64,000 nucleotides of DNA from WJJR01 sp964440935 (GTDB lineage Bacteria; Zixibacteria; MSB-5A5; WJJR01). The stretch is from contig CAYTTY010000017.1 in assembly GCA_964440935.1 (NCBI GenBank), positions 3,912-67,911 on the forward strand, given 5' to 3'. The notes below the pieces were generated by a model. The model did no database searches and was not told the DNA's origin. It saw only the letters and a list, made by a program, of their open reading frames with translations. Below are positions 51,389 to 61,670 of the stretch, piece after piece. How positions within the stretch are numbered: the first letter of the stretch is position 1; each line of letters opens with the position of its first letter. Position numbers and translations under genes: made by a program.

Positions 51389-51575
51389 ACTGGTTGTCAG
51401 AATTGTCTTCCGATTGACCGGGCGATGTAATGCGGGCGTCTCGTTTACACTGAGTAAGCCGAAGTGCCCGTGCGGCATGGCCCGTACGGCATGGCCCGTG
51501 CGACCATGCTCAGTGCAAGCGGGACGGCCATGCTACGGTCTCTTGATTCGGAGAGCACTTCTGACAACCGCTCTA
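51386..51575. repeat. Inverted-repeat element copy E between convergent genes
   Basis: Left end TAGACTGGTTGTCAGAATTG with TCTTCCGATT; right end ATTCGGAGAGCACTTCTGAC then AACCGCTCTA. Cargo: CGGGCGTCTCGTTTACACTG and GTGCCCGTGCGGCATGGCCC. The first TAG is the stop codon of the outer-membrane protein gene and the last CTA is the stop (TAG, minus strand) of the giant secreted-protein gene. Confidence 0.85.
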
Positions 51576-54500
51576 ATCACAATTCACATCCAGGGGATCG
51601 CACGGATCACACGGGTCCGAGCCATTAAAAAACAGATGAACGATCAAAAGCCCCAGATCCACGGCATCAGAAAAGCCATCGCCATTCAGATCGGACCGCG
51701 TAATTGGACATAGCGAATCCTGGGGATCGGGCGCATTGAAAAAGAGAATGTCGATTAACGAATCGAGGTCGACGGCATCGCGGAATCCATCCGCATCGAC
51801 ATCTCCCTGATGCGGACACGAACAACGCAGGGGCTCGCCCACCACCACTTCAATCGTGATGTCATCGGCATAGTCTGAGCACAGATCGGTGACGCGGTAG
51901 GTGGCCTGGTACGCTTTGTTTGAGTCTGTCCCGGCAAAGTCTATTGTCCCATAGCATGGATCGGGACCGGGTACGATTGAAAATGCGTTTTCGGAATCAT
52001 CGATTTCCGAAACGATACACCCACTGCACCCACCAGCAATCCCATCCTCATGTGTACCGATCGCATGATACGGGTACGACGTCGGTGTCGCCGGATTCGG
52101 CATCGAATCGTAAACCGTAAACTCATTCCAGCCAAAGCAATAGCGCCACGCCTTGCGTGTTGTCGCCAGCAAATCGGCGTCATCGGGTCCGGTGTTGGAG
52201 GAGACGTAACCGATCACGTAGTGGCGCGCGGCGTTGGGCGCCAGATCGACGTCCTGCTCCATCACCATCACAGTGTGCAGATCCTCTTCGGGATCGGGAT
52301 CATTGGGCGGGAACAACTCAAACGACGTCGCGTTCATTTCTTCGTACAAATAGCCCTCGTGGAAGCCTTGTCCCGGGCGCGTCTCCAACCACGGGTCATT
52401 CGGTGCAATCCAGGCACGCGGTGCGGCAAATGTCTGAATCGCCGTGATGCCCCCCTTGAACCGTGTCGCCGTGCGGTCGCCGACAATCACATGACCAGTC
52501 GTGTCCGCTCCCTGTTGATACGCGAGATTGAAGTCCGAATTCAGATGACCGGTGTTCTGATTCCCGATCTGGATGCTGTCCACGTCGTTGACACTGGGGA
52601 CGACATTAAAGTCGGTCGCCTGACCGATGATCAGATCGTTGATCGTGCTGCCGGTGCGATTGGAGATGCTGTACTTGATCAATACAAACTCGCACGAATC
52701 GGGATGTTGCGGGAAGATGTATTCGGCCTCGATGCGGAGTGTCGAGTCAACAGTCGTCTGCGGCGCCGTGGCAAACACCTTACCATAGGCCGTGCCATAG
52801 GCGCTCGTATCGACATACAATGACCCCAACGCGCGAAATCCGGGCTGGCCATTGCCTGAACCGTACATGTTGCGGAACACCAGTGTGTCGGGATTGGGTG
52901 ATACACCGATCAGCAGGCTGGCATCAAAGATCGCATAGCTGCTGTCGGTCGCCAACCGTGACAAGCCGCCCTCCATCCCGGACTGGACACCCTGGCGCTC
53001 AACATTCGAAATCTCCAGCCACAGCCAGCCGGTGTTGAGCGTGACAAATTGCGGACAGTAGAATTCGTCGAAGATAAAAAAGTCGACGGGGATGGTCTGG
53101 GGGCTGGGCTGTGTCGTGTCGTTATGGGTAATGAGAATCTCATCCTGATATAATCCCTCACCGCCGGTCTGCACCAACGCCGCCATCGCATCCATAACGA
53201 CCGACCGCACGTCGGCCGGATCACCGGGTGCGATGGCATACGCCCCCGTTGTGAGTTGCAGCCAATCGGACCCCAACGACGTGCTGATGTTGCCCGACAG
53301 GGTGCTGTTGCCGAAGTTCTCGATGATCAGATCGGTGGTCGCCTGAAACGGGGGTTCCGTCAACCCGGCATGGAATTCACACGATGAATCCGCGACCAGA
53401 AAGGCCGAAAACACCGGCGCAATCTCGGGACACAAGAACGCGGCGTCGGTCCCACCCGGGATGCGGTAGTACATCACCGGGTTGAAGGTCCACTGACCTT
53501 GACCTGCAACCGCATCGCCGGCATCGGTGTCGAGAATGTACATGATATGAATCGTGTCGTTGACCAGCTTCGCCAGTGACGGATCGCGCTCGGAGGCACA
53601 TTCGTTCGTTGGATCCACTCCATCGCACCCTGGTGTCTTTGTGTTGGTGAGATTCAGCGACGGAGAAAATGAATTGCCGCCGTCGTTTGATACCGCCAGA
53701 TAGATCTCCAGATTCTGCTGATTGTCAGAGCCGGACACGTCCGACGCTTCCACCTCGGTCGGACCACCGTATTGTTCGTACGTCACATACACATAGTTGC
53801 GGTTGGTCTGATCGCCGGGGCCGTCGGTGCAGATCGTGCTTCCATCACCGAAGGCGATGTTGGGCAGGGCCAGCCAGAGGTCCCGTATCCCATGCCCCCC
53901 CTGATTATTCCAGCCGAGCGCCTGTCTGACAATCGTTGAACCATTGATCTCGTCCCAGTGCCTCACCCGGCAGTCGGGAGACGCGTTGGCGTAGATCTGC
54001 TCGATCCAGACCGCGTGCTTGACCCCGTCGTAGTCGTACTCCCCCGAGCACTCAACCCACGCCTGCGGTCCACTCCCGTCGGGGCCAGTATAGCTGGTGA
54101 TGGCAACATACGGATCGACAATCGGCTCGATGGGGCTGGGATAGATTCCGGTCCCCGCGGCGATCCAACTCGCCCCGTTGTCGGGAGATTCGAGATAGCC
54201 GACCTGAAGCAGCGAGTTGGGATCGAGATCATCGCGAATATAGAACACCGATACCCGCTCCGATGTCGGGTCGACGGCGATGTGATGGTTGAGCGTCCCG
54301 GCATTGCGATCTAAGACAACCGGGCCCTCCCACGCGTTGCCAAAGTCGCCGACTCTGCGCCAATAGAGAATCTCGTCATCGAATGACGAATCGGGCCCGT
54401 CCCCAGTCGGATGAGCACACACATGGAACACATCCTCAATGGTCGTCCTTGTGCTGCTGCCATTGCGGTCGATCGCCAGATGTGGCCAAATCGCTTGGGG

Positions 54501-55184
54501 AGCGGCGCTGCCGGATAATTCTTCTATACCCCAATCCAGGCCACATCGACTCTGTGCAGAAAACATATGTGTTGAATATGGTCCCCACGGCTGGTTGGTG
54601 TCGCTTCGTGCATGAAAGGCGATCTGCGGATTTCCATTACTCGCAACATCGATTGTCGGAAAGCCCGGGCGAGCATCGACGAACCACAGTGTATCTTCCA
54701 TCCCGAATTGCGACGTTCCACAATTCCCCAACCCAAGCCCACCGTCTTGGCTCCAACAGGCGGCAGCAATCGATTTATAGTAACCATGGTACGGGCCTGA
54801 AAGATACACGTTGTGAGTCCAGACGAAATGGACATACGGATCTCCCGGTTCCCCACTCAGAGCAATCATCCGCTGATTGTCGTCGTTCATCTGGTAGTCA
54901 TAGCTTGTTCCACCTAATGCCCCACCACAAATCTCAACCCCCGGTGATGATTGCATAGCTGCAACGCGAACAGACGAACTGCGCCGCTCAAGCACCGACG
55001 GTGGAATCTGCACACTCTGCAAGTCCACCGGATCGGGCAGATCATACCGGCTTGCGGACTGACGTGTGTGAAAGTCGAGCGTTCGCCTCTGCAGGGGCTG
55101 ATCACCGGACATCGCGGGTCCGATCACCGTTGCCACTATTGCCGGCACCACCAGAATCCGGAGTAGTCTAATGCGGATATCCAT
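51573..55184 (-). CDS. Giant secreted protein with C-terminal dockerin-like repeat
   Basis: 1203 residues from ATG 55184 (M-D-I-R-I-R-L-L-R-I-L-V-V-P); the frame extends 12 codons further. A signal peptide leads to a large region with propeller-like sialidase/BNR flavour (repeated D-x-N/D-G-x-x-x and W-x-x-W segments). A middle section contains F-x-A-x-T-D-L-I-I-E-N-F-G-N-S-T-L Ig-like motifs. The C-terminus has two calcium loops, D-V-D-A-D-G-F-R-D-A-V-D and D-L-N-G-D-G-F-S-D-A-V-D, after a C-S-C-P-H start. That is the arrangement of type I dockerins, also found on the protease at 61671-63257. Extracellular; function unknown. Confidence 0.75.
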   Translation of the reverse strand: MDIRIRLLRILVVPAIVATVIGPAMSGDQPLQRRTLDFHTRQSASRYDLPDPVDLQSVQIPPSVLERRSSSVRVAAMQSSPGVEICGGALGGTSYDYQMNDDNQRMIALSGEPGDPYVHFVWTHNVYLSGPYHGYYKSIAAACWSQDGGLGLGNCGTSQFGMEDTLWFVDARPGFPTIDVASNGNPQIAFHARSDTNQPWGPYSTHMFSAQSRCGLDWGIEELSGSAAPQAIWPHLAIDRNGSSTRTTIEDVFHVCAHPTGDGPDSSFDDEILYWRRVGDFGNAWEGPVVLDRNAGTLNHHIAVDPTSERVSVFYIRDDLDPNSLLQVGYLESPDNGASWIAAGTGIYPSPIEPIVDPYVAITSYTGPDGSGPQAWVECSGEYDYDGVKHAVWIEQIYANASPDCRVRHWDEINGSTIVRQALGWNNQGGHGIRDLWLALPNIAFGDGSTICTDGPGDQTNRNYVYVTYEQYGGPTEVEASDVSGSDNQQNLEIYLAVSNDGGNSFSPSLNLTNTKTPGCDGVDPTNECASERDPSLAKLVNDTIHIMYILDTDAGDAVAGQGQWTFNPVMYYRIPGGTDAAFLCPEIAPVFSAFLVADSSCEFHAGLTEPPFQATTDLIIENFGNSTLSGNISTSLGSDWLQLTTGAYAIAPGDPADVRSVVMDAMAALVQTGGEGLYQDEILITHNDTTQPSPQTIPVDFFIFDEFYCPQFVTLNTGWLWLEISNVERQGVQSGMEGGLSRLATDSSYAIFDASLLIGVSPNPDTLVFRNMYGSGNGQPGFRALGSLYVDTSAYGTAYGKVFATAPQTTVDSTLRIEAEYIFPQHPDSCEFVLIKYSISNRTGSTINDLIIGQATDFNVVPSVNDVDSIQIGNQNTGHLNSDFNLAYQQGADTTGHVIVGDRTATRFKGGITAIQTFAAPRAWIAPNDPWLETRPGQGFHEGYLYEEMNATSFELFPPNDPDPEEDLHTVMVMEQDVDLAPNAARHYVIGYVSSNTGPDDADLLATTRKAWRYCFGWNEFTVYDSMPNPATPTSYPYHAIGTHEDGIAGGCSGCIVSEIDDSENAFSIVPGPDPCYGTIDFAGTDSNKAYQATYRVTDLCSDYADDITIEVVVGEPLRCSCPHQGDVDADGFRDAVDLDSLIDILFFNAPDPQDSLCPITRSDLNGDGFSDAVDLGLLIVHLFFNGSDPCDPCDPLDVNCD

Positions 55185-55660
55185 CTCCTGTAACCCTCTA
55201 CCCAATAAACGCGGAGACACGAAGCAGGGCGCGGTGAGAAAGCGAGATCTTCGCGTTGTCTGTGGCCGTTAGTCGTCACGAGGTGCGACATGAACAATAT
55301 AGCGATTCGGCGCGGTTTGGAAAGGGGAACGATGCCGTTTGTAGGGCTTCCAGGACATCCGGCGTAGCCGTAGCCCGGATATTTCACAAGCCCCACGGAC
55401 AATCTCCGGTAACACGTTAACCCACTATAACTTGCGTATCGGAAAAGCTCGCCTTGGGCGGTTACACTTTGTCCCCCGAATTCTCGGATGCGACGCGAGG
55501 ACACACTACAACTCCGATCAATCAACCGTTTGGACCACAGTAAATTGTGGGGAATCTCGTGCGCCGCATCTAACGAAATGGTCAACTCTGGTGCAGTATC
55601 CGGGGTAGAGGGTGGGTGGTTCTCGCCACGGCGAGGTTCACCCACGACGTCGCATTGGGA
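55185..55660. other. Gene-free region upstream of the giant secreted-protein gene
   Basis: 476 bases containing the upstream region of the minus-strand gene (start 55184) and no supported coding sequence. Frames here on either strand are short and cross the adjacent repeat element. Confidence 0.4.
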
Positions 55661-55948
55661 TAAAGCGATTGTCATAAGTATTTTCCGTTTGCGACGGCGA
55701 TCCGTTCTGTCGCTGGAGCTCCCCGCTGTCATCCCCGCGAATGCGGGGATCCATTTTGCTTTTGACCACCACTCAACGTCTAAACTTGGATTCCCTCTTT
55801 CGCGGGAATGACAACAAGTTATAGCAACTATCACAATTCCGTTCCGGTGTTCGGGGGCGTAGCATGGCCGTCTCGGCCAGACGGCACGGGCGAGGCGTCC
55901 GTACTACATCGCCTACTCAATCGGAAGATAGTTCTGACAATCGCTATA
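55661..55948. repeat. Inverted-repeat element copy F (composite, 288 bp)
   Basis: Starts ATAAAGCGATTGTCATAAGT with TTTTCCGTTTG and ends GTTCTGACAATCGCTATA. The internal order (TGTCATCCCCGCGAATGCGG, AGTTATAGCAACTATCACAA, GTAGCATGGCCGTCTCGGCC, TCAATCGGAAGATAG) is the same as in copy C at 28236-28525. It differs at scattered positions, so the two are diverged copies of one composite. The remaining 55949-56130 holds no gene. Confidence 0.8.
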
Positions 55949-56130
55949 ACACATGTACTTTTTGCTCCGGGGCCGGGGTGAGGGGCAACAATCACCTGCT
56001 CCACAGATCCCGTGGTGGGTGAACCCTTTCCATGCTCGTCCCGAGCATGGACGAGAACCACTCACCCTACAATCAAAAACGGGGCGGGTTCCATACCCCG
56101 CCCCGTCACTAATGCAACCGTTGATCCGGT

Positions 56131-58866
56131 TTACAGTTCGCCGGTATCGATATGCACAATGTCACCCACTTGCAACTCGGTGAGCCCTTCTTCGATCGCG
56201 GCACGATCACCAACCACGACAATCAACAATTGATCGGGGTGGAGGTAATCCTTGGCCGCCTGCGTTGCGGTGGCGCCGTCGATCGATTCCACACGTTCGA
56301 CATACGTCTCCCACTCGCTCGGCGGCAGATTGAACCGGACCATCTGCACGAGTTCCCCCGCAATTCCGTTGTACGTATCGAATTCACTCGGGAAACTCTT
56401 GATCAGGTTGTTCTTGCTGTTCATCACTTCGTCGTCGGTCAATGGACGAATGGTGGTGATGTCGCGCAGCTCGTTGATGATCTCAGTGACCGATTCCTTG
56501 GTCACTTCGCTCTGCACCTGCGCATAGGCAATGAACGGACCGACACCTTTGCGGCTCGAGAAGAATGCGCTCGCGCCGTAAGTGTAGCCTTTGTCTTCAC
56601 GCAGATTCATGTTCAACCGGCTGGTGAACTGGCCGCCGAAGACGTTGTTCATGACGTTGATCGCCATCCAGTCGGGGTTGTTGCGTTTGACGCCGAGATG
56701 TCCGGCGATAATCACACTCTGCGCCGCGCCCGGCTTGTCGACGATGCAAATCTTGGTGCTTTGCAGCGGTTCCGGCTCAGGCACTTCACTGGCCGCCACC
56801 GTACCCGGTGCCCACCCCTTGAATGCCTTCTCCAACTTCTGCGTCGCTTCCTCGAGAGTAATATCGCCCACCATCACGACGGCGGCATTGTTCGGATAGA
56901 AGTTGTTCTCGTAAAACGTGACCAGATCGTCGCGCGTGATGGCGTTGACCGACTGTTCGGTACCATGGCCGGTGTATGGCTGGCCATACGGATGATCCGG
57001 CCCATACAGTTTGCGCAGAAAGGTTTTGAACGCCGCGGTGAACGGCTGCTTCGATTCCTGCTGAATCCGTCCGAGGTAATTCTCCCGTAACCGTTCCAGC
57101 TCATCCTCGGGGAACGTCGGATTCAAAACAACGTCGGACATCAACTCCAACCCGGCGTCCAAATTCTTCTTCAGAATATTGAGCGACACGGTCGTGCCGT
57201 CGAATGTGCTGTTGGTGCCCAGATTCGCACCCAAACGCTGAACCTCGTCATTGATCTCCAACACGGTGCGATTCTTGGTGCCTTCATTGAGCATGTCGGC
57301 GGCCATCGAGGCGACACCGGGACGGTCAACCGGATCGGCCGCCCAGCCGCTCTTCAATTCCATCGTCGTCTGCACCAGCGGCAGCGAGTGATCTTCAACC
57401 ACCAGCAGTTCCAGACCATTGGACAATTCGGCGCGCTGAATGCTCGGCGGATCAAACGACGGTTCCGGGCCTTCGGCCGGTTTGGTCGCGCGATCGACCT
57501 CGACATCCATTGCCATCACTTCGCCACGCGGCATGATGTGCAAGACGGCACGATTGTCGAGATTGATATACTTGCGCGCATAGCTGTTCACACTTTCGAC
57601 CGTGGCGTTCGAATAACGATCCATATCCCACTGGAACATGTCGGGCTCACCCAGGAAGACATTGTATCCATTGAGCCGATCGGCGATGCCGCCGAATCCA
57701 CCGACACGCTGCAAACCGCGCACGAAGTTTGTCTCCCAATTGGTGCGCGCACGAACCAGTTCATCCTGCGTGATACCGGTCTTGAGCACCTCGGTCAGAA
57801 TGCGATCGACTTCCTGTTCGATTTCCTCCAGTGTGTAACCGTCTTTTGCGGTCACCTGGATATTGAAGGTGCTGCTCAGTTCGCCCGACGATTGATACGC
57901 ACTGACATCCTGCGCCATCTTCTTGTCATAGACCAATTCCTTGTAGAGGCGCGAGGTCTTGCCGCTGGCGAGGACATTGGCAAACAAATCGAAATCGGCG
58001 TCACCGGGTTTGTAGTAGCCGGGTGTATGCCAGGCGTAATACAAACGCGGCAGTTTCACATTGTCTTCGGCCTTGGCACGGCGTTCGCCTTCCATCTCCG
58101 GAATCCAGTCAGTCATACGGTCGACCATTGGACCGGCGGGAATCGGGCCGAAATACTTTTCGACCAGCTCCTTCGCCTGCGCCGGATCGAAATCACCGGC
58201 AATACACAGGCTGGCGTTGGCCGGATGGTAATACTGCTTAAAGAAGTTCTGCACGTCGTCCATCGACGCCGCCGACAGATCGTCCATGCTGCCGATCACC
58301 GTCCACGAATAGGGATGGTTATCGGGATACAATAGCGGCTTCATCAGTTCGTATGACTTGCCATACGGCTGGTTGTCAACACCCTGACGGCGCTCGTTTT
58401 TGACCACGTCGCGCTGGTTGTCGAGTTTCTCCTGGGTCATCGCCGGCAGGAGATACCCCATGCGGTCGGCTTCCAGCCAAATCGCCAGTTCGAGGTAATT
58501 GCTCGGGACGTTCTCCCAGTAATTCGTGCGATCCTGTGTCGTGGAGCCGTTGACCGCACCGCCGACTTTCTCCAGCGGTGCAAAATAGTCGGCGTCATGA
58601 TTCTCCGATCCCTGGAACATCATGTGCTCGAAGAGATGCGCGAACCCGGTGCGTCCCTTCTCTTCGTTTTTTGAGCCGACATAGTACCACACGTTGACCG
58701 CCACCATCGGAATCGAATGATCCTCGTACAGAATCACATCGAGCCCGTTCGGCAACTCATACTGTTCGTACTCGATCGGCGGCAACTCCTGCGCCGATGC
58801 GAGTGGCATCGCCAGCGCAATGGCCAACACCGCCACTGCACAGCCGACGAAATGCGTCGTTCTCAT
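56131..58866 (-). CDS. Periplasmic M16-family zinc metallopeptidase (two-domain)
   Basis: 911 residues from ATG 58866 with AGGGAGGA upstream (a 12-codon longer start is less likely). A signal peptide (V-G-C-A-V-A-V-L-A-I-A-L-A-M) ends near A-S-A-Q. The inverted zinc motif H-x-x-E-H is H-L-F-E-H in the first half, with the third Glu in N-E-R-R-Q-G. The second half repeats the fold without the motif, as in pitrilysin/PqqL-like enzymes with active and inactive domains. Probably a periplasmic protease. Downstream of a LOG-family gene on the same strand, 54 bases apart. Confidence 0.92.
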   Translation of the reverse strand: MRTTHFVGCAVAVLAIALAMPLASAQELPPIEYEQYELPNGLDVILYEDHSIPMVAVNVWYYVGSKNEEKGRTGFAHLFEHMMFQGSENHDADYFAPLEKVGGAVNGSTTQDRTNYWENVPSNYLELAIWLEADRMGYLLPAMTQEKLDNQRDVVKNERRQGVDNQPYGKSYELMKPLLYPDNHPYSWTVIGSMDDLSAASMDDVQNFFKQYYHPANASLCIAGDFDPAQAKELVEKYFGPIPAGPMVDRMTDWIPEMEGERRAKAEDNVKLPRLYYAWHTPGYYKPGDADFDLFANVLASGKTSRLYKELVYDKKMAQDVSAYQSSGELSSTFNIQVTAKDGYTLEEIEQEVDRILTEVLKTGITQDELVRARTNWETNFVRGLQRVGGFGGIADRLNGYNVFLGEPDMFQWDMDRYSNATVESVNSYARKYINLDNRAVLHIMPRGEVMAMDVEVDRATKPAEGPEPSFDPPSIQRAELSNGLELLVVEDHSLPLVQTTMELKSGWAADPVDRPGVASMAADMLNEGTKNRTVLEINDEVQRLGANLGTNSTFDGTTVSLNILKKNLDAGLELMSDVVLNPTFPEDELERLRENYLGRIQQESKQPFTAAFKTFLRKLYGPDHPYGQPYTGHGTEQSVNAITRDDLVTFYENNFYPNNAAVVMVGDITLEEATQKLEKAFKGWAPGTVAASEVPEPEPLQSTKICIVDKPGAAQSVIIAGHLGVKRNNPDWMAINVMNNVFGGQFTSRLNMNLREDKGYTYGASAFFSSRKGVGPFIAYAQVQSEVTKESVTEIINELRDITTIRPLTDDEVMNSKNNLIKSFPSEFDTYNGIAGELVQMVRFNLPPSEWETYVERVESIDGATATQAAKDYLHPDQLLIVVVGDRAAIEEGLTELQVGDIVHIDTGEL

Positions 58867-58920
58867 GCGTCCATCCTCCCTCTGGTTAACTCTGTTACTC
58901 ACACATCCATCTATTTGCGC

Positions 58921-59808
58921 TTAGATTTGCTCGGGATCCTTGACTCTGGCCGTCTGCTCGGCAGCTTGATCCTTCCAATATTCCAGAATGTATTCCCATG
59001 CCTCTTTGGCGGTTTCGCAGTAATGAAACAGCTCGATGTCTTCGGGATCAATCGTCCCTTCCAATACGAATCGCTCGAAGTCGACAATCCCGTTCCAGAA
59101 TTCGCGCCCCATCAGCACAATCGGCAACCGGTCGACTTTGCGCGTTTGCACCAGCGTCAGCGCCTCGAACAGCTCGTCCATCGTGCCGTAGCCGCCGGGG
59201 AAGGCGACCAATGCCTTGGCACGCAGCATGAAGTGCATTTTGCGGATGGCGAAATAGTGGAATTGGAAGCATAAATCCGGCGTGATGTATGGGTTTGGCG
59301 CCTGTTCCAGCGGGAGGGTGATGTTCAAGCCGATGCTCTTGGCTCCCGCTTCGTACGCGCCCCGGTTGGCGGCCTCCATCACCCCCGGGCCGCCGCCCGT
59401 CACAACGACAAACTCATTACCGTTGCCCCCTTGGCCGTATTCCGAGACCAGGCGCCCAAACTCGCGCGCTTCCTGATAATACTTGGATTTACCCAGAATG
59501 TTGCGTGCAATCTTCAGGCGAAGCGCCAGATCGGTATTCTCGGGGGACTTTTCGACCGCCTTTTCGAGATCGTCCACCTGAATCTGCGCAATTTCCGGCG
59601 CGATGATTCGCGTCCCGCCAAAGACAACAATGGTCGAATTGATATCATGCTCCATGAGAGTCAGCTCGGGTTTGAGCAGTTCCAACTGGAGTCGCACCGG
59701 CCGCAGGTCAGGCCGATTCAAAAAGTCAATATCTTCGTACGCCTTGACGTACGACGGCGCTTTATGCCACCACTCACCGTTTGGCTCTTTCACGTTATCA
59801 TCAGACAT
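58921..59808 (-). CDS. LOG-family protein (lysine-decarboxylase-like)
   Basis: 295 residues from ATG 59808 with AGAGAGG upstream. The nucleotide motif P-G-G-Y-G-T-M-D-E-L (the PGGxGTxxE box) is present, with V-V-T-G-G-G-P-G-V-M-E-A-A-N-R-G-A before it. These are the signatures of LOG proteins (TIGR00730 group). Plant and some bacterial members release cytokinin bases from nucleotide monophosphates; most bacterial ones have no proven substrate. Slightly longer than the minimal family because of the N-terminal 80 residues. Confidence 0.9.
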   Translation of the reverse strand: MSDDNVKEPNGEWWHKAPSYVKAYEDIDFLNRPDLRPVRLQLELLKPELTLMEHDINSTIVVFGGTRIIAPEIAQIQVDDLEKAVEKSPENTDLALRLKIARNILGKSKYYQEAREFGRLVSEYGQGGNGNEFVVVTGGGPGVMEAANRGAYEAGAKSIGLNITLPLEQAPNPYITPDLCFQFHYFAIRKMHFMLRAKALVAFPGGYGTMDELFEALTLVQTRKVDRLPIVLMGREFWNGIVDFERFVLEGTIDPEDIELFHYCETAKEAWEYILEYWKDQAAEQTARVKDPEQI

Positions 59809-59864
59809 GCATAGCCTCTCTTATCCACCAGTCGTGCTCACAACCGTGACGTCTGTATACTCCG

Positions 59865-61250
59865 TTAGAGTTCGACTTCCTCTCCGAACTGCGGAATGAC
59901 AGTATGGAAACCGCGTTCCGTCTGTAAACGTTCCGCCATCGCCGCCGCCGGTCCCGGTTCGCCGTGTGTCACAAACGTTGTCTCCGGTGGGTTCGTGATG
60001 GCCGACACCCAGCGCATCAGCTCATTGTAATCGGCGTGAGCGGACAATCCGGAGAAGGAAATCACCTCGGCTTTGACCTCGTGATTGCGTCCGTGAAAGC
60101 GAATGGTGCGCTTGCCTTCAACCAAATCGCGGCCACGTGTCCCCTCCGCCTGAAATCCGGCCAGCGCGATAATGTTGCTGCCGTCATCCATCCGGTGAGC
60201 GAGGTGGTGCAGAATACGCCCGCCCGTCAGCATTCCACTCGATGAAATGATCACGCGCGGACCGTTGAGTTCATTAATCGATTGCGACGATGCCTTGGTA
60301 CGGTGGTAGGTGATGTTGTCTCCGTGGAACAGGCAGCGGGAGCCGTTTCCATCTCCGACCTCAACCCGATGCAGACGGGGGAAGTCGCGGAAGATCTCGG
60401 TCGCGTCGATCGCCATCGGGCTGTCAACGTGGATCGGAATGGTCGGAATGTCGCCGCGCGTTTCGAGTTGTTTCAGCATGTGCACCAACTGCTGCGAACG
60501 GCCAACGGCAAACGCCGGTATGAGCAGCACCGAACCGGTGTCAACAATCCGTCGGACCGCCTCAGCGAGTGCATCGTAGGGATCAGCGTCGTCGTGTAAA
60601 CGGTCCCCGTAGGTCGATTCGATAACGAGGTAATCACACTCGTTTGGCGACTGCGGGTCGGGCACCATCGGCATGTCGTAACGACCGATGTCGCCGCTGA
60701 ACAGAATGCGACGACTCTGGTCGCCGTCACTGACTGTCAACACCACCGAACAGGCACCTAAGATGTGTCCCGATAGCCGATATTCGAACGACATCTTCGG
60801 TGACAACTTGACTGTCTTTCCCGGGCGAGATGACTTGAAAAGCCTGAGCACTTCTTTCACATCGTCATCGGTGAACAACGGGAGCGCCGGCTTGTGGCGG
60901 GTGGCCCGCTTTTTGTTCAGGAAGTAGGCGTCTTCCTGTTGCAAGTGGGCCGCATCTTCCAATAAAATCTCGGCGAGGCGTTTGGTCGGCGCCGAGCAGT
61001 GGATCGTCCCACGGAAGCCCTGATTGTACAGGCGCGGCAGATAGCCAATATGGTCGGTGTGAGCATGGGTCAGGACGATGTGCTGCAGCGACCGCGCATC
61101 GAATTCAGGCGGCTCCCAATTCCGCAGCCGCAGCTCCTTGAGCCCCTGGAATAGGCCGCAGTCGATCAGGACCGTCTCGTGCCCGGCGCGAACCAGGTAT
61201 TTCGACCCCGTAACCGTTTGTGCGGCACCATGGAAGGTCAGTGACACCAT
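59865..61250 (-). CDS. MBL-fold beta-CASP ribonuclease-like protein
   Basis: 461 residues from ATG 61250 (M-V-S-L-T-F-H-G-A-A-Q-T-V-T-G-S); the frame extends 36 codons further but homology starts here. Motif 2 T-H-A-H-T-D-H-I-G, then S-G-H-I-L-G-A, F-S-G-D-I-G-R and the beta-CASP motifs A (E-S-T-Y-G-D), B (H-V-D-S-P-M-A) and C (V-T-H-G-E-P) are in order. This is the CPSF-73/YSH1-like group in bacteria, predicted to cleave RNA with two zinc ions. Its exact RNA targets are unknown. Confidence 0.93.
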   Translation of the reverse strand: MVSLTFHGAAQTVTGSKYLVRAGHETVLIDCGLFQGLKELRLRNWEPPEFDARSLQHIVLTHAHTDHIGYLPRLYNQGFRGTIHCSAPTKRLAEILLEDAAHLQQEDAYFLNKKRATRHKPALPLFTDDDVKEVLRLFKSSRPGKTVKLSPKMSFEYRLSGHILGACSVVLTVSDGDQSRRILFSGDIGRYDMPMVPDPQSPNECDYLVIESTYGDRLHDDADPYDALAEAVRRIVDTGSVLLIPAFAVGRSQQLVHMLKQLETRGDIPTIPIHVDSPMAIDATEIFRDFPRLHRVEVGDGNGSRCLFHGDNITYHRTKASSQSINELNGPRVIISSSGMLTGGRILHHLAHRMDDGSNIIALAGFQAEGTRGRDLVEGKRTIRFHGRNHEVKAEVISFSGLSAHADYNELMRWVSAITNPPETTFVTHGEPGPAAAMAERLQTERGFHTVIPQFGEEVEL

Positions 61251-61670
61251 GCAGAAACACCAACGGGGTGCACCCGGACGGCCACCCCGCGAACCCGTGA
61301 AGATACCAATCGATCTGACCGTCTGCCAGCGGTTTATCGGGAGGGGACGGTGCCCCATGGCGTGACGTGGGTGTACGGCGTGCCCCTGCCGCCCCTTGGT
61401 CAGTGGCTCGTTGGTTGACTCCTATATCGGGGATGTTTGCGCCAATCTTCTCATCACACCGAAACATCATCACACGAGACGACAAGCAAGTTCGTGCCAC
61501 CACTGACGAATGTCAGTGGCACCCAAACGATATCGATCCTTCACAAGCCGTCCTGTCAACAATTCTCACCCCCCACACCAACCCCTTGCCAAGATGGGAT
61601 ATTCCCTTATCATGTGACAGGAGGCACAATCTTGTACCCCGAGAACCGATCCGCAGGAGAGGTTACCACC
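61251..61670. other. Divergent intergenic region with a small hairpin
   Basis: Between the beta-CASP gene and the protease gene. A hairpin GTGCCACCACTGACGAATGT then CAGTGGCACC lies at 61494-61523. It probably includes both promoters; no gene seen. Confidence 0.4.

Noticed and set aside
57388..58335. Long plus-strand frames (also 56152-57090) over the M16 peptidase
   Set aside because: Antisense to a complete M16 gene with signal peptide and H-x-x-E-H motif; no ribosome-binding site or homology.
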